Shown here piece by piece: positions 54,101 through 63,260 of a stretch of DNA of 64,000 nucleotides. Each line of letters begins with the position of its first letter. Position 1 is the first letter of the stretch. Source of the DNA: Pseudomonas frederiksbergensis (GTDB taxonomy: Bacteria > Pseudomonadota > Gammaproteobacteria > Pseudomonadales > Pseudomonadaceae); contig NZ_JQGJ02000005.1 of assembly GCF_000802155.2 (NCBI RefSeq), forward strand, positions 1 to 64,000, given 5' to 3'. The position numbers and the translations under genes were made by a program. The notes below the pieces were generated by a model. It saw nothing but the letters and a program-made list of their open reading frames with translations, was not told the DNA's origin and did no database searches.

Positions 54101-55867
54101 AATGAACTGGCCGCCTTCACGGCGCAACAAAGCAAACAACAAGATGCTTTGGATATCGCTCAGGCGGTCATGACGAGAGTCGAAGGAGGTTCTTATACCG
54201 AGGCGCAACGCGCACCGAAACGCAAGGTGTTCTATGACCTGCTTGTCGAGCAGACCGACGCCTATTTGAAGCTGCTCGACAGCGCACCTGAGCGCGCCAG
54301 GCTGGGGATCGCATTACCTTCAGGTAGCCTTCCTGTACTGATGGAAAACGTCGTTAAAAACGCCCGTAAAGCGTTCCTCGTTAACGAAGCGGAATATGTC
54401 GCCATTAATGCGGCCCACCCTCAATTTGATCAACCGTCGGCGGTGGTAGAGGCCGTCAGGCAAGATTTTCAAGGCTATGTGAAGTTTCTCGACGCGATCA
54501 GCGACATCAATGACCGCAAGGTCCATTGGCTGGAGCTCAAGGATGAATATCTCAATAAATTGTTGAACCTGGACACTGCAGGCGCGCAGGTATTCGAACG
54601 CCTGACCCGAGACCGCCCGCTGGAAGAACCCAGTGCAACGGGCACCAAGGCCTTGCAGTTGGCGACTCTTCCGGTGCTGGCAATCAAACATGGCGCATCT
54701 GATCTGCCCGACAGCCTGTACCGAATTGTCCGCCCGCTGGGGAAGCATGTTCGCACCCACTCGGAGCTACGGCTGTACGATTTATCTCCTTCGGATCAGC
54801 TTCGAGTACTGGAGAGTTTGACCGAGCACTACGGCGAAGCCTTGGATGCACTGCAAGGGATGAAAACCTTATATGCCGAGGATATCCATGAAGCCTATTT
54901 CGACAGGCTGGTCGATCTGGTCAAGGGCCTCTATGAAGAGGTGTCAGGGAAGCTTGCGGCAGAAATCAAACCGCAGCCAAAGCCGAGCAAGCGGCAGCCG
55001 AGACGTCCGCAGGTATCGGCGGGGCGCCCCCGCAAAGAAGTGATCAATACCCGAAACAGCGGTGTGCTGATCGGTGATCTGAAACCGGCCGGCAGCACAT
55101 TGCCGATCGAGGTCGTCGAGCTGCGCTCCGAGGTCGATGACCAGGTGATCGCGACCTATTCACGCCACGATGACGTATGGGACGTCGTGGAGGTAGAGCG
55201 ACCGGCACCTGTGCCAAGAACCCGAGCCATCAAGACGATCAAGGGTGATGCGCAAAAACTGCTCGAACAGTTGGACAACCGCCTACGCCGGGCAGAAAGC
55301 TATAAAGCACGTTGCCGTCATCCCAAGGAAATCGAAGAGATCCTGGACAACGAGGCGAGTCGCTACCGCACGCTTTCAGCGGAACTCGACAGGGCTTTCA
55401 CGGTTTCAGGAACATCCCCCTCCCCGGCGGATCAAGCCTTGAGCCAGCAATTGTCCCAGGCCATTTCCAGCCTGACCACAAAGGGCGCCGCGCTGCGCAC
55501 CGAATTGAGCCTGAAATTGCCGCCCACCGATGGCAACCTCCGATACCTGTTTGAAAAAAAGCTGATACACGTCGCGCGCCTTGGCGAGCGCAAGGCCTTG
55601 AAAGGAACCCGCAAGGATTTCCTCCAGGAGTACGCCATCAACGACGTTGACGGCTTTCCCCTCTGGTATGCGCATTTTCACTACGAAACGGCCGAGACGC
55701 CAAAAGCCGACTACAGCGTCGCGCATCTGAAAACCAAGGAGCAACGTCGGGAGCACTATCACTCAATGCTGGCCAAGGCTCAGAGCCCCTATGCGGTGGT
55801 GAATGTGCACCGTGGTCAGATTGGCAAATTCCTGGCGCGCGACAAGTTCTTACCGTTAGCGCCTTGA
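51185..55867 (+). CDS. Giant DUF6543 (dermonecrotic-toxin-domain) protein, copy 1
   Basis: The 1,560-residue protein has no signal peptide. Its N-terminal two thirds match the long helical DUF6543 region found in large pseudomonad proteins named after a dermonecrotic toxin domain. A hydrophobic patch at about 725-795 (LLFNTLLFPLLRGPAMASV, AVDFLVNLAMLVSQL) could insert in membranes. A helical, fast-evolving region (about 965-1260), a basic linker (KPSKRQPRRPQ) and a conserved C-terminal domain (LWYAHFHYETAETPK) follow. AAAAGGA lies 6 bases before the ATG at 51185. It is an effector or toxin candidate of unknown activity; no immunity, chaperone or secretion gene is adjacent. It is paired with a tandem paralogue. 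Confidence 0.85.
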   Translation: MTSLSAAESAPTFEQNVSQQFAGRPTFERLTQQMLEQAIKARYPSLVIDLARTHLAMPDAAAQGWSFKPFMPLVLDYLALGTPLDFSSNGNFACYLSDTIPRRLRPDVGNLDIKVIEKLVLELPWTVPIGFGDALARYWNTDIASSPKPDAGVHNSRWLWLSDSLKNRLHIQGLKQPGLSEPAREALDQIVRWPDRGQRFSHNVPPVYAYSLASTLTEGTSNTVLPSSDILLLHYTQSGLVILLCSAGGAVQPFDSIESFDNHWRAQIADRYVVDTITCNRYEIDGNAFDTQAAMVLEQQLVDLKAVTLPSSIGVHDLKALYRELSDPARYLRDILDSAADTTTQLRPLLPQWLKNAALADQMSFQRYSLALASVKKRDQGRVHLNDIRTFTADALLARMQQTNDSSPAKVPSRSFHPDDIELTFTVSAGYPGTVGISEKRTGNLTQLAIDNLVSRPSGHLKLSHRLGLALPAWLTPDLITRTGGLIEQVDIGTAYPRYLQQELLGDSSQAQAHQRIFAEQSSAHLPLEALQNTLNHENGMTRQGLRRVEAVLQPNAEDRQVDGHLVVIRHLAFLHEPHARPDVVGNMFIIEAKDVTAGPHVLYRPLYAPALLEFPTRQALLQAVASAGDLQHSVLTWLSDTARPIYANGGFAEPHIVRFFQGDEFSVPEKPAPATLAINGGDDELLQYLANGKLLEYLYGCNAQALITQADRNSVSNSESRWAVLLKGGSLLFNTLLFPLLRGPAMASVWLWSLMASASQDIPALISDDPATRELAAVDFLVNLAMLVSQLSSVRAPSLVPVSESTKNQAMRAPARRVAVEQWPSLSLPKIMEGTVALPGAEMPGALLDFDFTNARDRLTPEQRTQLRRMRIPRPAVLPAPIDQGPFTGLYVIDNAWHALVEGHLYRVDTESDGSVTVIDPTTTSRRGPSLRSDGQGTWSMDLRLRLRGGMPPKRMVEQRRLNAQRTIELINELAAFTAQQSKQQDALDIAQAVMTRVEGGSYTEAQRAPKRKVFYDLLVEQTDAYLKLLDSAPERARLGIALPSGSLPVLMENVVKNARKAFLVNEAEYVAINAAHPQFDQPSAVVEAVRQDFQGYVKFLDAISDINDRKVHWLELKDEYLNKLLNLDTAGAQVFERLTRDRPLEEPSATGTKALQLATLPVLAIKHGASDLPDSLYRIVRPLGKHVRTHSELRLYDLSPSDQLRVLESLTEHYGEALDALQGMKTLYAEDIHEAYFDRLVDLVKGLYEEVSGKLAAEIKPQPKPSKRQPRRPQVSAGRPRKEVINTRNSGVLIGDLKPAGSTLPIEVVELRSEVDDQVIATYSRHDDVWDVVEVERPAPVPRTRAIKTIKGDAQKLLEQLDNRLRRAESYKARCRHPKEIEEILDNEASRYRTLSAELDRAFTVSGTSPSPADQALSQQLSQAISSLTTKGAALRTELSLKLPPTDGNLRYLFEKKLIHVARLGERKALKGTRKDFLQEYAINDVDGFPLWYAHFHYETAETPKADYSVAHLKTKEQRREHYHSMLAKAQSPYAVVNVHRGQIGKFLARDKFLPLAP

Positions 55868-55912
55868 TCAAGACGAGAAGCCGCCGTTCCGGGACGGCGG
55901 CTTTTGCCTTCA
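55481..55912 (+). repeat. 432-bp direct repeat, left copy (3' end of DUF6543 gene 1)
   Basis: Matches 60397-60828 with a single difference (G at 55795, C at 60711; both give Ala). It covers the last 128 codons, the stop and the terminator, then ends abruptly. Confidence 0.95.
55878..55905 (+). terminator. Rho-independent terminator of DUF6543 gene 1
   Basis: AAGCCGCCGT and ACGGCGGCTT are perfect arms around TCCGGG, followed by further T residues, 10 bases after the stop. Confidence 0.92.
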
Positions 55913-55972
55913 TCATCTGCTTGAGCTCTGCGCCCTAAGCCTGCGCTTCAGCCTCAGCCTCAGCCTCGACAA

Positions 55973-55991
55973 GGTGGTATCTATGTACCGC
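55973..55991 (+). promoter_or_regulatory. Palindromic element upstream of the second DUF6543 gene
   Basis: GGTGGTATCTATGTACCGC differs from the element at 51090-51108 in three bases and keeps the GGTA/TACC inverted pair. It lies 73 bases before the ATG, after the terminator of copy 1, so copy 2 probably has its own promoter. Confidence 0.5.
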
Positions 55992-56064
55992 CCGCACAAA
56001 AAAGGGCAATCGATACTGGTTGCGTCGTCAATCCCGGCGACCTGAACCAGGAAAAGGATTTCCC

Positions 56065-59000
56065 ATGACTTCGCCTGCTACGGCTGACAGTGCCGCTACG
56101 TTTACCCAAACCATCAGCCAACAGTTTGCCGATCGCCCGACCTTCGAAACAATCGCGCAGCAGCAACTCGAAAAAGCGATCAGGGCACGCTTTCCCACAC
56201 TGGCCTTTGACCTTCCCACCCTTCAGTTGGCAGTGCCAGATGAGGCCGGCAATGGCTGGGTTGCCCGACCGTTCACGGCCCTGGTGCTTGATTATCTGGC
56301 CTGCGGCACACCCGTTGACTTCAGTTCAAGCGGCTCGTATGGCTGTTACCTGAGCATCGACTTTCCTAAACGCCTGCGTGACGCCGGCGGCAGGGTCCCG
56401 GACACCAGGATGATCGAAGCACTGTTATTCGAACTGCCCTGGACCCTGCCGATCGCACTGGAGGATGCGCTGAGCCGCTACTGGAACGCCGAGATTGATG
56501 CCCAAGACCATGCCAATCGCTGGCAATGGCTAGGCGATACGCTCAAGCATATTCTGCATATCCGTGGGCTCCGGCAACCGGGTCTCTCCGAGCCGGAACG
56601 CGACGCCCTGGACCAGGTCGCTCGATGGCCGGACCGCGAATACCGCTTCAGCCACAACAAGTCCCCGGTCTACGCCTATAGCCTGGAAAGCACTATCACC
56701 CGGGAAGGCAACAGCACCGTCTTGCCCGCCTCGGCGATCCTGCTGGAGCACTACACGATTCATGGCCTCGCCATCGTGCTCTGCAGTCCCGGCAACGCTG
56801 TGCGGTCCTTCGCGTCGATGGATGAATTCCACGCGTACTGGACCCGACGCATCGCCGACCGCTATGTCGTCGATACCGTCAGGTGCCAGCGCTACGAAAT
56901 CGGCGGTAATGCCTTCGACACCCAGGCCGGCATGCTATTGGAACAACAACTGACCGACCTGCGCTCGGTGAAGTTGCCCTCCAAGATCGGTTGGCCAGAC
57001 CTGAAAAAACTGTATGCCGACCTGAGCGATCCCACCCGATACCTGACCGACATTCCACAACCCACGCCACAGGCCGCGCAGCAAATGGCTGCCTTGCTGC
57101 CCGAATGGTTAAAGACAGCGCCCCTCGGGGACCAGACAACATTCCAGCACTACAGCCTGGCGCTGGCCGGTGCCAAGCAACGCAGCGATGGGCTGACCTT
57201 CCTCAGCGACATCAAGGACATCCGGACGTTTGCCGTAGACGCCCTGTCCCGCCGCCTGCAGCAGGCCAACGACAGCAGCCGGGCGAAGGTCCCGGCCAGC
57301 CACTTTCACCCTGACGATGTGACGCTGACCTACACCGTCGCCGCCGGATACCCGGGCGCCGTCGGCATCAGCGAACCCAGGGACATGAGCCTGACCACCC
57401 TGGCGATCGATAACCTGGTCGCCCGGCCCAGCGGGCAGGTAAGGCTCAGCCACCGCCAAGGCCTGGCGCTGCCTGAATGGCTGACGAACGATTTCATCAC
57501 GGGCAAGAACGGCCTGATCGAACAAGTCGACATCGGCACGACCTATCCTCGATACCTGCAACGAAAGCTGCTTGCTGATCTCGACCAAAGGGATGATCGC
57601 GAGCGACGGTTCGCCGAACAGATTCCACCCCAGATATTGCTCGAAGCCCTCAAGCAGCTGCATAACCAGGAAAACGGCATGACTCGCCAGGGGCTGGACC
57701 TTCTCGAGGCCCTGTTTGCGCCTTCCGTCGAAGAACGACAAGTCGATGGCCGCCCCGTCGTGATCCGCCACCTGGCCTTGCAGCGAAAGCCTCACGCGAC
57801 GCCGGACACCGTGCTCAACATGTTCGTGATCGAGTCTCAGGATCCGACCCAGGGCCCGCATCTGCTGTATCGGCCACTCTACGAAACGTCCTTGCAGCAG
57901 TTTTCCTCTCGCCAGGCGCTGCTGGACGCCATCGCCACCGCCGGAGCGCTGCAGGACAGCGTGCTGACCTGGTTGCCCGACTCCGCTCGGCTGGTCTATG
58001 CCAACGGCGGGATCAAGGAACCGCATGTCCTGCAGTTCCATCAGGGCGATGAATTCGACATTCCCGATAAGCCCGCCCCGGCAACGCTTGCCCTCGACGA
58101 GGCCAGCAAGGAACTGCTGCAGTACCTGGGGAACGGTCGATTGATGCAGTACCTTTATGGCTGCAATGCCCACGCGCTGGTCACCCAAGCCGACCGGAGC
58201 TCGGTATCCAACAGCGAGAGCCGCTGGGCATTGCTGCTCAAGGGCGGCAACCTGCTGTTCAACACCCTGCTGTTCCCGCTGTTACGTGGCCCCGCCATGA
58301 CCTGCGCCTGGCTGTTCAACTTGATGCTCAGTGCCCAGAACGACATCCCGGCACTGAGCAGCGACGACCCGGTGACCCGCGAACTCGCTGCTGTCGACCT
58401 GCTGCTGAACCTGGCCCTGCTGGCGACACAGATTCCTTCTTCGCGCGCGCCTGCCCGTGTGCCTGTGTCTGAAACAGCAATGGAGCAAGCGATGCGCCCT
58501 CCCGCGCCGCGCATCCTCGCGCAACAGTGGCCCGCCCCCACCGCGCCGACATTCAAGGAAAGCATCATCGCCTTGCCCGGCGAACTGTCCAAGGCGCCCG
58601 GCAAAGCCCTGGATTTCAGCTTCGCCAGCGCCCGCAATCGCCTGACACCCGAGCAACGAACCCAACTGCAAGGGATGCAGGTGAATCGGCCCGCCAAGCT
58701 ACCCGAACCCATTACGTACGGACCGCTCAAGGGCTTGTACGTCATCGGTGCGAAATGGCACGCCATGGTTGAGCGAGCGCTATACCAGATCGACGTGGAT
58801 GTGGACGACAACGTGAAGATCATCGACCCTCAGGACCCGAGCCGCGACGGCCCGATGCTGAAATCCGACGACCGCGGCAACTGGACCATGGACCTGAACC
58901 TGCGCCTTCGCGGGGGCATGCCGAAGAGCCGTATCCAAGAACTCAAGGACCGGAAGAAAAAGCTCAACAAGGACCTTGACGACTTCCTGGCCAGCCAGGC

Positions 59001-60783
59001 AAGCCGAGCCGATGGCATTAAAAAAGCCCACCAGAAGGTCCACGACGGTGTGCCCCGCCAAGATGGCAAGCCTCCCAAAGACGAGACGGGTAAGGTGATC
59101 ACGCCCGAGCAGCATCTACTCGACCGTCAAGAACTCTATGAGCTGCTGGAAACGCAAATAGCCACTCACTTGGGAGTGCTCGCAAGCCAGGACGAGCGCA
59201 AGACCTTGCATGCGCAATTGGATCAACCTGTGGTGGTGATGATCACCAAGAGCATCATCCTGTATGCGGACGCAGCGTCTTCCCTGGTCAAGATGGACCA
59301 GGACGACCTCGTCAATGCTCATCCTGGGTTGGATGTATACCCGACCCCTGAACGCGTTCGAAGCAACGGTCCGGGCTTCTTAGACTTCCAGAAGAAAACG
59401 TTCTCGAACCGTGAGCGGGTGATTCACTGGCTGAACTTGAGAGATCAGCAGCTAGAGAACCTGCTGAACCTCGATGCAACCAGCGCTACCGATTTCGACC
59501 AATTGCTGCTGACTTTTGATAAGAAATACGATACAGCCCTAACGCTCCAGGATGCGCAATTGGCTACGCTGCCGATATTGTCGGTCAAGACTATCGATTC
59601 CGACCTGTTGCAAACGCTGACTCGCATCATCCTGTCGTTGTCCAGCCAGATCAGCTCCCATTCCAATATCAAGCACTACACCTTGCCACCGCCGGAGCAC
59701 CTGGCGGTACTGGAGAGCCTGACCGAGCAGTACGCAAAGGCATTGGATGCCCTGGATGTCGTGAAGACCCTCTATGTCGAGGACGTCGACGAAACCTATT
59801 TCGACAAGATGGTTTCGCTGCTCAAGGGTCTGTACGACGATGTCTCCGGGAAACTGGCGGCAGAGGTCAAGCCGGAGCCAACCTCTCGAAAACGCCCGGC
59901 GAAACCGCCGCTTGATCGCAAGAGAAAGCGGCTGATCATGACCCGCAAATCCGGCGTTCTGATCGGCGATGTCAAACCGGCCGGTACAAACGTGGACGTT
60001 GCTGGCGGGTCAAGCTTGCCCATTGAAGTCGTTGAGATCCACTCCGAAATCAACGGGGAAGTCCTCGAGACCTACTCCCGCCACGACGACGTATGGGACG
60101 TCGTCGAGGTAGAGCGACCGGCACCCGTGCCAAGAACCCGAGCCATCAAGACGATCAAGGGAGATGCGCAAAAACTGCTCGAACAGTTGGATAACCGCCT
60201 GCGCCGGGCTGAGAGTTATAAAACACGCTGTCGTCACCCTCAGGAAATCGAAGAGATCCTGGACAACGAGGCGAGTCGCTACCGCACGCTCTCGGCGGAA
60301 CTCGACAGGGCTTTCACGGTTTCAGGAACGTTACCCTCGCCGGCGGATCAGGCCTTGAGCCAGCAATTGTCCCGGGCCATTTCCAGCCTGACCACCAAGG
60401 GCGCCGCGCTGCGCACCGAATTGAGCCTGAAATTGCCGCCCACCGATGGCAACCTCCGATACCTGTTTGAAAAAAAGCTGATACACGTCGCGCGCCTTGG
60501 CGAGCGCAAGGCCTTGAAAGGAACCCGCAAGGATTTCCTCCAGGAGTACGCCATCAACGACGTTGACGGCTTTCCCCTCTGGTATGCGCATTTTCACTAC
60601 GAAACGGCCGAGACGCCAAAAGCCGACTACAGCGTCGCGCATCTGAAAACCAAGGAGCAACGTCGGGAGCACTATCACTCAATGCTGGCCAAGGCTCAGA
60701 GCCCCTATGCCGTGGTGAATGTGCACCGTGGTCAGATTGGCAAATTCCTGGCGCGCGACAAGTTCTTACCGTTAGCGCCTTGA
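56065..60783 (+). CDS. Giant DUF6543 (dermonecrotic-toxin-domain) protein, copy 2
   Basis: The 1,572-residue paralogue of the preceding gene has the same layout: DUF6543 helical region, hydrophobic patch (LLFNTLLFPLLRGPAMTCA), variable helical region (about 965-1270), basic linker (SRKRPAKPPLDRKRKR) and C-terminal domain. The last 128 residues are identical to copy 1, whereas the middle is strongly diverged in sequence and length. AAAAGGA lies 6 bases before the ATG at 56065. It follows copy 1 by 197 bases with its own upstream element and terminator. Function and target are unknown. Confidence 0.85.
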   Translation: MTSPATADSAATFTQTISQQFADRPTFETIAQQQLEKAIRARFPTLAFDLPTLQLAVPDEAGNGWVARPFTALVLDYLACGTPVDFSSSGSYGCYLSIDFPKRLRDAGGRVPDTRMIEALLFELPWTLPIALEDALSRYWNAEIDAQDHANRWQWLGDTLKHILHIRGLRQPGLSEPERDALDQVARWPDREYRFSHNKSPVYAYSLESTITREGNSTVLPASAILLEHYTIHGLAIVLCSPGNAVRSFASMDEFHAYWTRRIADRYVVDTVRCQRYEIGGNAFDTQAGMLLEQQLTDLRSVKLPSKIGWPDLKKLYADLSDPTRYLTDIPQPTPQAAQQMAALLPEWLKTAPLGDQTTFQHYSLALAGAKQRSDGLTFLSDIKDIRTFAVDALSRRLQQANDSSRAKVPASHFHPDDVTLTYTVAAGYPGAVGISEPRDMSLTTLAIDNLVARPSGQVRLSHRQGLALPEWLTNDFITGKNGLIEQVDIGTTYPRYLQRKLLADLDQRDDRERRFAEQIPPQILLEALKQLHNQENGMTRQGLDLLEALFAPSVEERQVDGRPVVIRHLALQRKPHATPDTVLNMFVIESQDPTQGPHLLYRPLYETSLQQFSSRQALLDAIATAGALQDSVLTWLPDSARLVYANGGIKEPHVLQFHQGDEFDIPDKPAPATLALDEASKELLQYLGNGRLMQYLYGCNAHALVTQADRSSVSNSESRWALLLKGGNLLFNTLLFPLLRGPAMTCAWLFNLMLSAQNDIPALSSDDPVTRELAAVDLLLNLALLATQIPSSRAPARVPVSETAMEQAMRPPAPRILAQQWPAPTAPTFKESIIALPGELSKAPGKALDFSFASARNRLTPEQRTQLQGMQVNRPAKLPEPITYGPLKGLYVIGAKWHAMVERALYQIDVDVDDNVKIIDPQDPSRDGPMLKSDDRGNWTMDLNLRLRGGMPKSRIQELKDRKKKLNKDLDDFLASQASRADGIKKAHQKVHDGVPRQDGKPPKDETGKVITPEQHLLDRQELYELLETQIATHLGVLASQDERKTLHAQLDQPVVVMITKSIILYADAASSLVKMDQDDLVNAHPGLDVYPTPERVRSNGPGFLDFQKKTFSNRERVIHWLNLRDQQLENLLNLDATSATDFDQLLLTFDKKYDTALTLQDAQLATLPILSVKTIDSDLLQTLTRIILSLSSQISSHSNIKHYTLPPPEHLAVLESLTEQYAKALDALDVVKTLYVEDVDETYFDKMVSLLKGLYDDVSGKLAAEVKPEPTSRKRPAKPPLDRKRKRLIMTRKSGVLIGDVKPAGTNVDVAGGSSLPIEVVEIHSEINGEVLETYSRHDDVWDVVEVERPAPVPRTRAIKTIKGDAQKLLEQLDNRLRRAESYKTRCRHPQEIEEILDNEASRYRTLSAELDRAFTVSGTLPSPADQALSQQLSRAISSLTTKGAALRTELSLKLPPTDGNLRYLFEKKLIHVARLGERKALKGTRKDFLQEYAINDVDGFPLWYAHFHYETAETPKADYSVAHLKTKEQRREHYHSMLAKAQSPYAVVNVHRGQIGKFLARDKFLPLAP

Positions 60784-60828
60784 TCAAGACGAGAAGCCGC
60801 CGTTCCGGGACGGCGGCTTTTGCCTTCA
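60397..60828 (+). repeat. 432-bp direct repeat, right copy (3' end of DUF6543 gene 2)
   Basis: Partner of 55481-55912, offset 4,916 bases, with one mismatch. Beyond 60828 the sequences part completely. Confidence 0.95.
60794..60821 (+). terminator. Rho-independent terminator of DUF6543 gene 2
   Basis: The hairpin is identical to 55878-55905. It also separates the gene from the convergent RND transporter gene, whose stop is 20 bases further on. Confidence 0.92.
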
Positions 60829-60841
60829 ATCGCTCGCGCCA

Positions 60842-63217
60842 TCAATGGGCGAACAACGAATTGCCCTTCTGCCCCGCCAGTTTCTCAGGCTTGATCAGGA
60901 ACCGCGCCAACGCCGGCAGCAGCCACAGCGCCCCGAACATGTTCCACAGCAGCATGAATGTCAGCATCAAGCCCATGTCGGCCTGGAACTTGATGGCCGA
61001 GAAGATCCAGGTGCACACGCCGATCGCCAGGCAGAGGCCGGTAAACAACACCGCTTTGCCGGTGGACTTCAACGTCTGGTAATAGGCCTCCTGCAACGGC
61101 AAGCCGGCGCGCAGGAAACTCTCCAGGCGGCTGTAGATATAGATGCCGTAGTCCACGCCAATCCCCACGCCCAACGCCACCACCGGCAGAGTCGCGACCT
61201 TCACGCCGATGCCCATGAACGCCATCAAGGCGTTGCCCAGCACCGACGTCAGCACCAGCGGCAGGACGATGCACAGCGTCGCCGCCCAGGAACGGAAGGT
61301 GATCATGCACATGGTCGCCACGCAGATGTACACCAGGATCAGGATGATCAGTTCCGATTCCTTGATCACCTCGTTAGTGGCCGCCTCGATGCCCGCGTTA
61401 CCTGCCGCCAGGATGAACTCCAGGCCCTCGCGGTTGTTGTCCTTGGCAAAGTCCTGCACCGCCTTCACCGCACGATCCAGGGTCTCGGCCTTGTGGTCGT
61501 TGAGGAACACCAGCACCGGTGCAAGTGAACAACTGTTGTTGTACAGGCCATCGGCCCGGGCAATGGAGCTGTTGAGCACATCAGGGTTGCGCGACAGCGT
61601 TTCCCATTTCAGGTTGCCCTCGTTCATGCCCTTGATCATTTGCTTGGACACGGTCACCAGGGAAATTGCCGACTGCACGCCCTCGGTGTTCTGCATCTTC
61701 CACATCAGCTCGTCGATCGGCGCCATGGCTTCATAGCGCGAACAACCTTCGGACTTGGTCTTGACCATCACCACCAGCACATCGGAACTGGTGGAGTAAT
61801 TGCTGATGATGAAATTGTTGTCCTGGTTGTAGCGCGAATCCGGACGCAGCTCCGGCGCGCCCTGGTCCAGGTCGCCGATCTTCAGGTTCTGGCTGTACCA
61901 GAGGCCGCCGCCAAACGCGATCACGGCCAGGGCGATCGATACCGGCGCCACCTTGGCGCTGGCGAAGTTCGACAATGTGCGCCAGAACGGGTGTTCGCGG
62001 GTCGCGTCTTTTTTGCTGCGTTCCACGGCGCGTTTGCTGATGCCGACGTAGGAGATCGCCACCGGCAGCAGGATCAGGTTGGTGAATACGATGACCGCCA
62101 CGCCGATGGAGGCACCGATGGCCAGTTCGCGAATCACGCCGATGTCGATGATCAACAGCGTGATAAAGCCGACGGCGTCCGCCAGGATGGCGATCATGCC
62201 CGGCAGGAACAACTGCCGGAAGGTGCGCCGCGCTGCGGTCAGGGCGTTGTCCGCTTCGCTGGATTGCAGGGCGATACCGTTGATTTTCTGCACGCCATGG
62301 GAAATACCGATGGCAAAGATCAAAAACGGCACGAGCATTGAGTAAGGGTCCAGGCCAAACCCCACCGCGTGCATCAGTCCCAGTTGCCAGACCACCGCCA
62401 CCAGGGTGGTGCTCAGTACTGCAATGGTGCTGCGCATGCAGTTCGTGAACCAGTACAACAGGATCAGGGTAATGACGAAGGCCACGCCAAAGAACATCAC
62501 CACCATGACCAGGCCATCGATCAAGTCGCCGACTTTCTTGGCGAAACCGACGATGTGGATCTGCACATTGGGGTTCTGGGCTTCGAACTTGTTGCGGATC
62601 TTGTCTTCAAGTTCATGGGAAAACTTGCGGTAGTCCAGGGCGAGCAATTTGCCCTGGTCCTGCGGGTCCGGGTAGGACTCCAGCAACGGAATATCGATGA
62701 TGCTCGATTTGAAGTCGTTCGCCACCAGCCGCCCGACCTGACCGGACTTGAGCACGTTGTTGCGCAACAGGTCGAGGCTGTCGGCCGAGCCGTCGTAACT
62801 CTGGGGAATCACCTCACCACCGGCAAAGCCCTCTTCCGTCACTTCGGTCCAGCGCACACTCGGGCTCCACAGCGACTTGAGCCCGGAACGGTCGACACCG
62901 GAAATGTAAAACACTTCGTCGTGGATCTGGCGCAGGGTCTCCATGTATTCCTTGGAGAAAATGTCGCCATCGGTGGCCTCCACGGAAATCCGCACCGTGT
63001 TGCCCAGGTTCGCCAAGTCGTTGCGGTGCTCGAGCATCTTCTCGATGAAGGGGTGCTCGAGGGGGATCATCTTTTCAAAACTGGTGGACGGCCGGATCAG
63101 CGTGGCCTGCCAGAACAGGAAGATACTGACCAGCAGGCAAATGACTATCACTGCCGGGCGGTTGTTGAAAATCAGGCGCTCGAGGAACGTGGCCTTGTCT
63201 TGGTGATGACTGCTCAT
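60842..63217 (-). CDS. RND-superfamily transporter, MMPL/HAE3-like
   Basis: The 791-residue inner-membrane protein has the RND layout: one N-terminal helix (residues 23-40), a periplasmic domain, a six-helix bundle (about 235-395), a second periplasmic domain and a second bundle (about 640-780). It contains the GIGVDYGIYIYSR and FAIGISHGVQKING helix-4-type motifs. At about half the helix spacing of AcrB-type pumps and with no adaptor gene, it fits the MMPL/HAE3 group that moves lipids or hydrophobic compounds. It starts 43 bases after the YCF48-like gene, and the two are usually linked. GGA precedes the ATG. Confidence 0.88.
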   Translation of the reverse strand: MSSHHQDKATFLERLIFNNRPAVIVICLLVSIFLFWQATLIRPSTSFEKMIPLEHPFIEKMLEHRNDLANLGNTVRISVEATDGDIFSKEYMETLRQIHDEVFYISGVDRSGLKSLWSPSVRWTEVTEEGFAGGEVIPQSYDGSADSLDLLRNNVLKSGQVGRLVANDFKSSIIDIPLLESYPDPQDQGKLLALDYRKFSHELEDKIRNKFEAQNPNVQIHIVGFAKKVGDLIDGLVMVVMFFGVAFVITLILLYWFTNCMRSTIAVLSTTLVAVVWQLGLMHAVGFGLDPYSMLVPFLIFAIGISHGVQKINGIALQSSEADNALTAARRTFRQLFLPGMIAILADAVGFITLLIIDIGVIRELAIGASIGVAVIVFTNLILLPVAISYVGISKRAVERSKKDATREHPFWRTLSNFASAKVAPVSIALAVIAFGGGLWYSQNLKIGDLDQGAPELRPDSRYNQDNNFIISNYSTSSDVLVVMVKTKSEGCSRYEAMAPIDELMWKMQNTEGVQSAISLVTVSKQMIKGMNEGNLKWETLSRNPDVLNSSIARADGLYNNSCSLAPVLVFLNDHKAETLDRAVKAVQDFAKDNNREGLEFILAAGNAGIEAATNEVIKESELIILILVYICVATMCMITFRSWAATLCIVLPLVLTSVLGNALMAFMGIGVKVATLPVVALGVGIGVDYGIYIYSRLESFLRAGLPLQEAYYQTLKSTGKAVLFTGLCLAIGVCTWIFSAIKFQADMGLMLTFMLLWNMFGALWLLPALARFLIKPEKLAGQKGNSLFAH

Positions 63218-63260
63218 GGGGTCCGCCTTGTTGTTATTGTGCCCGTCTGACAGGTCCGGC

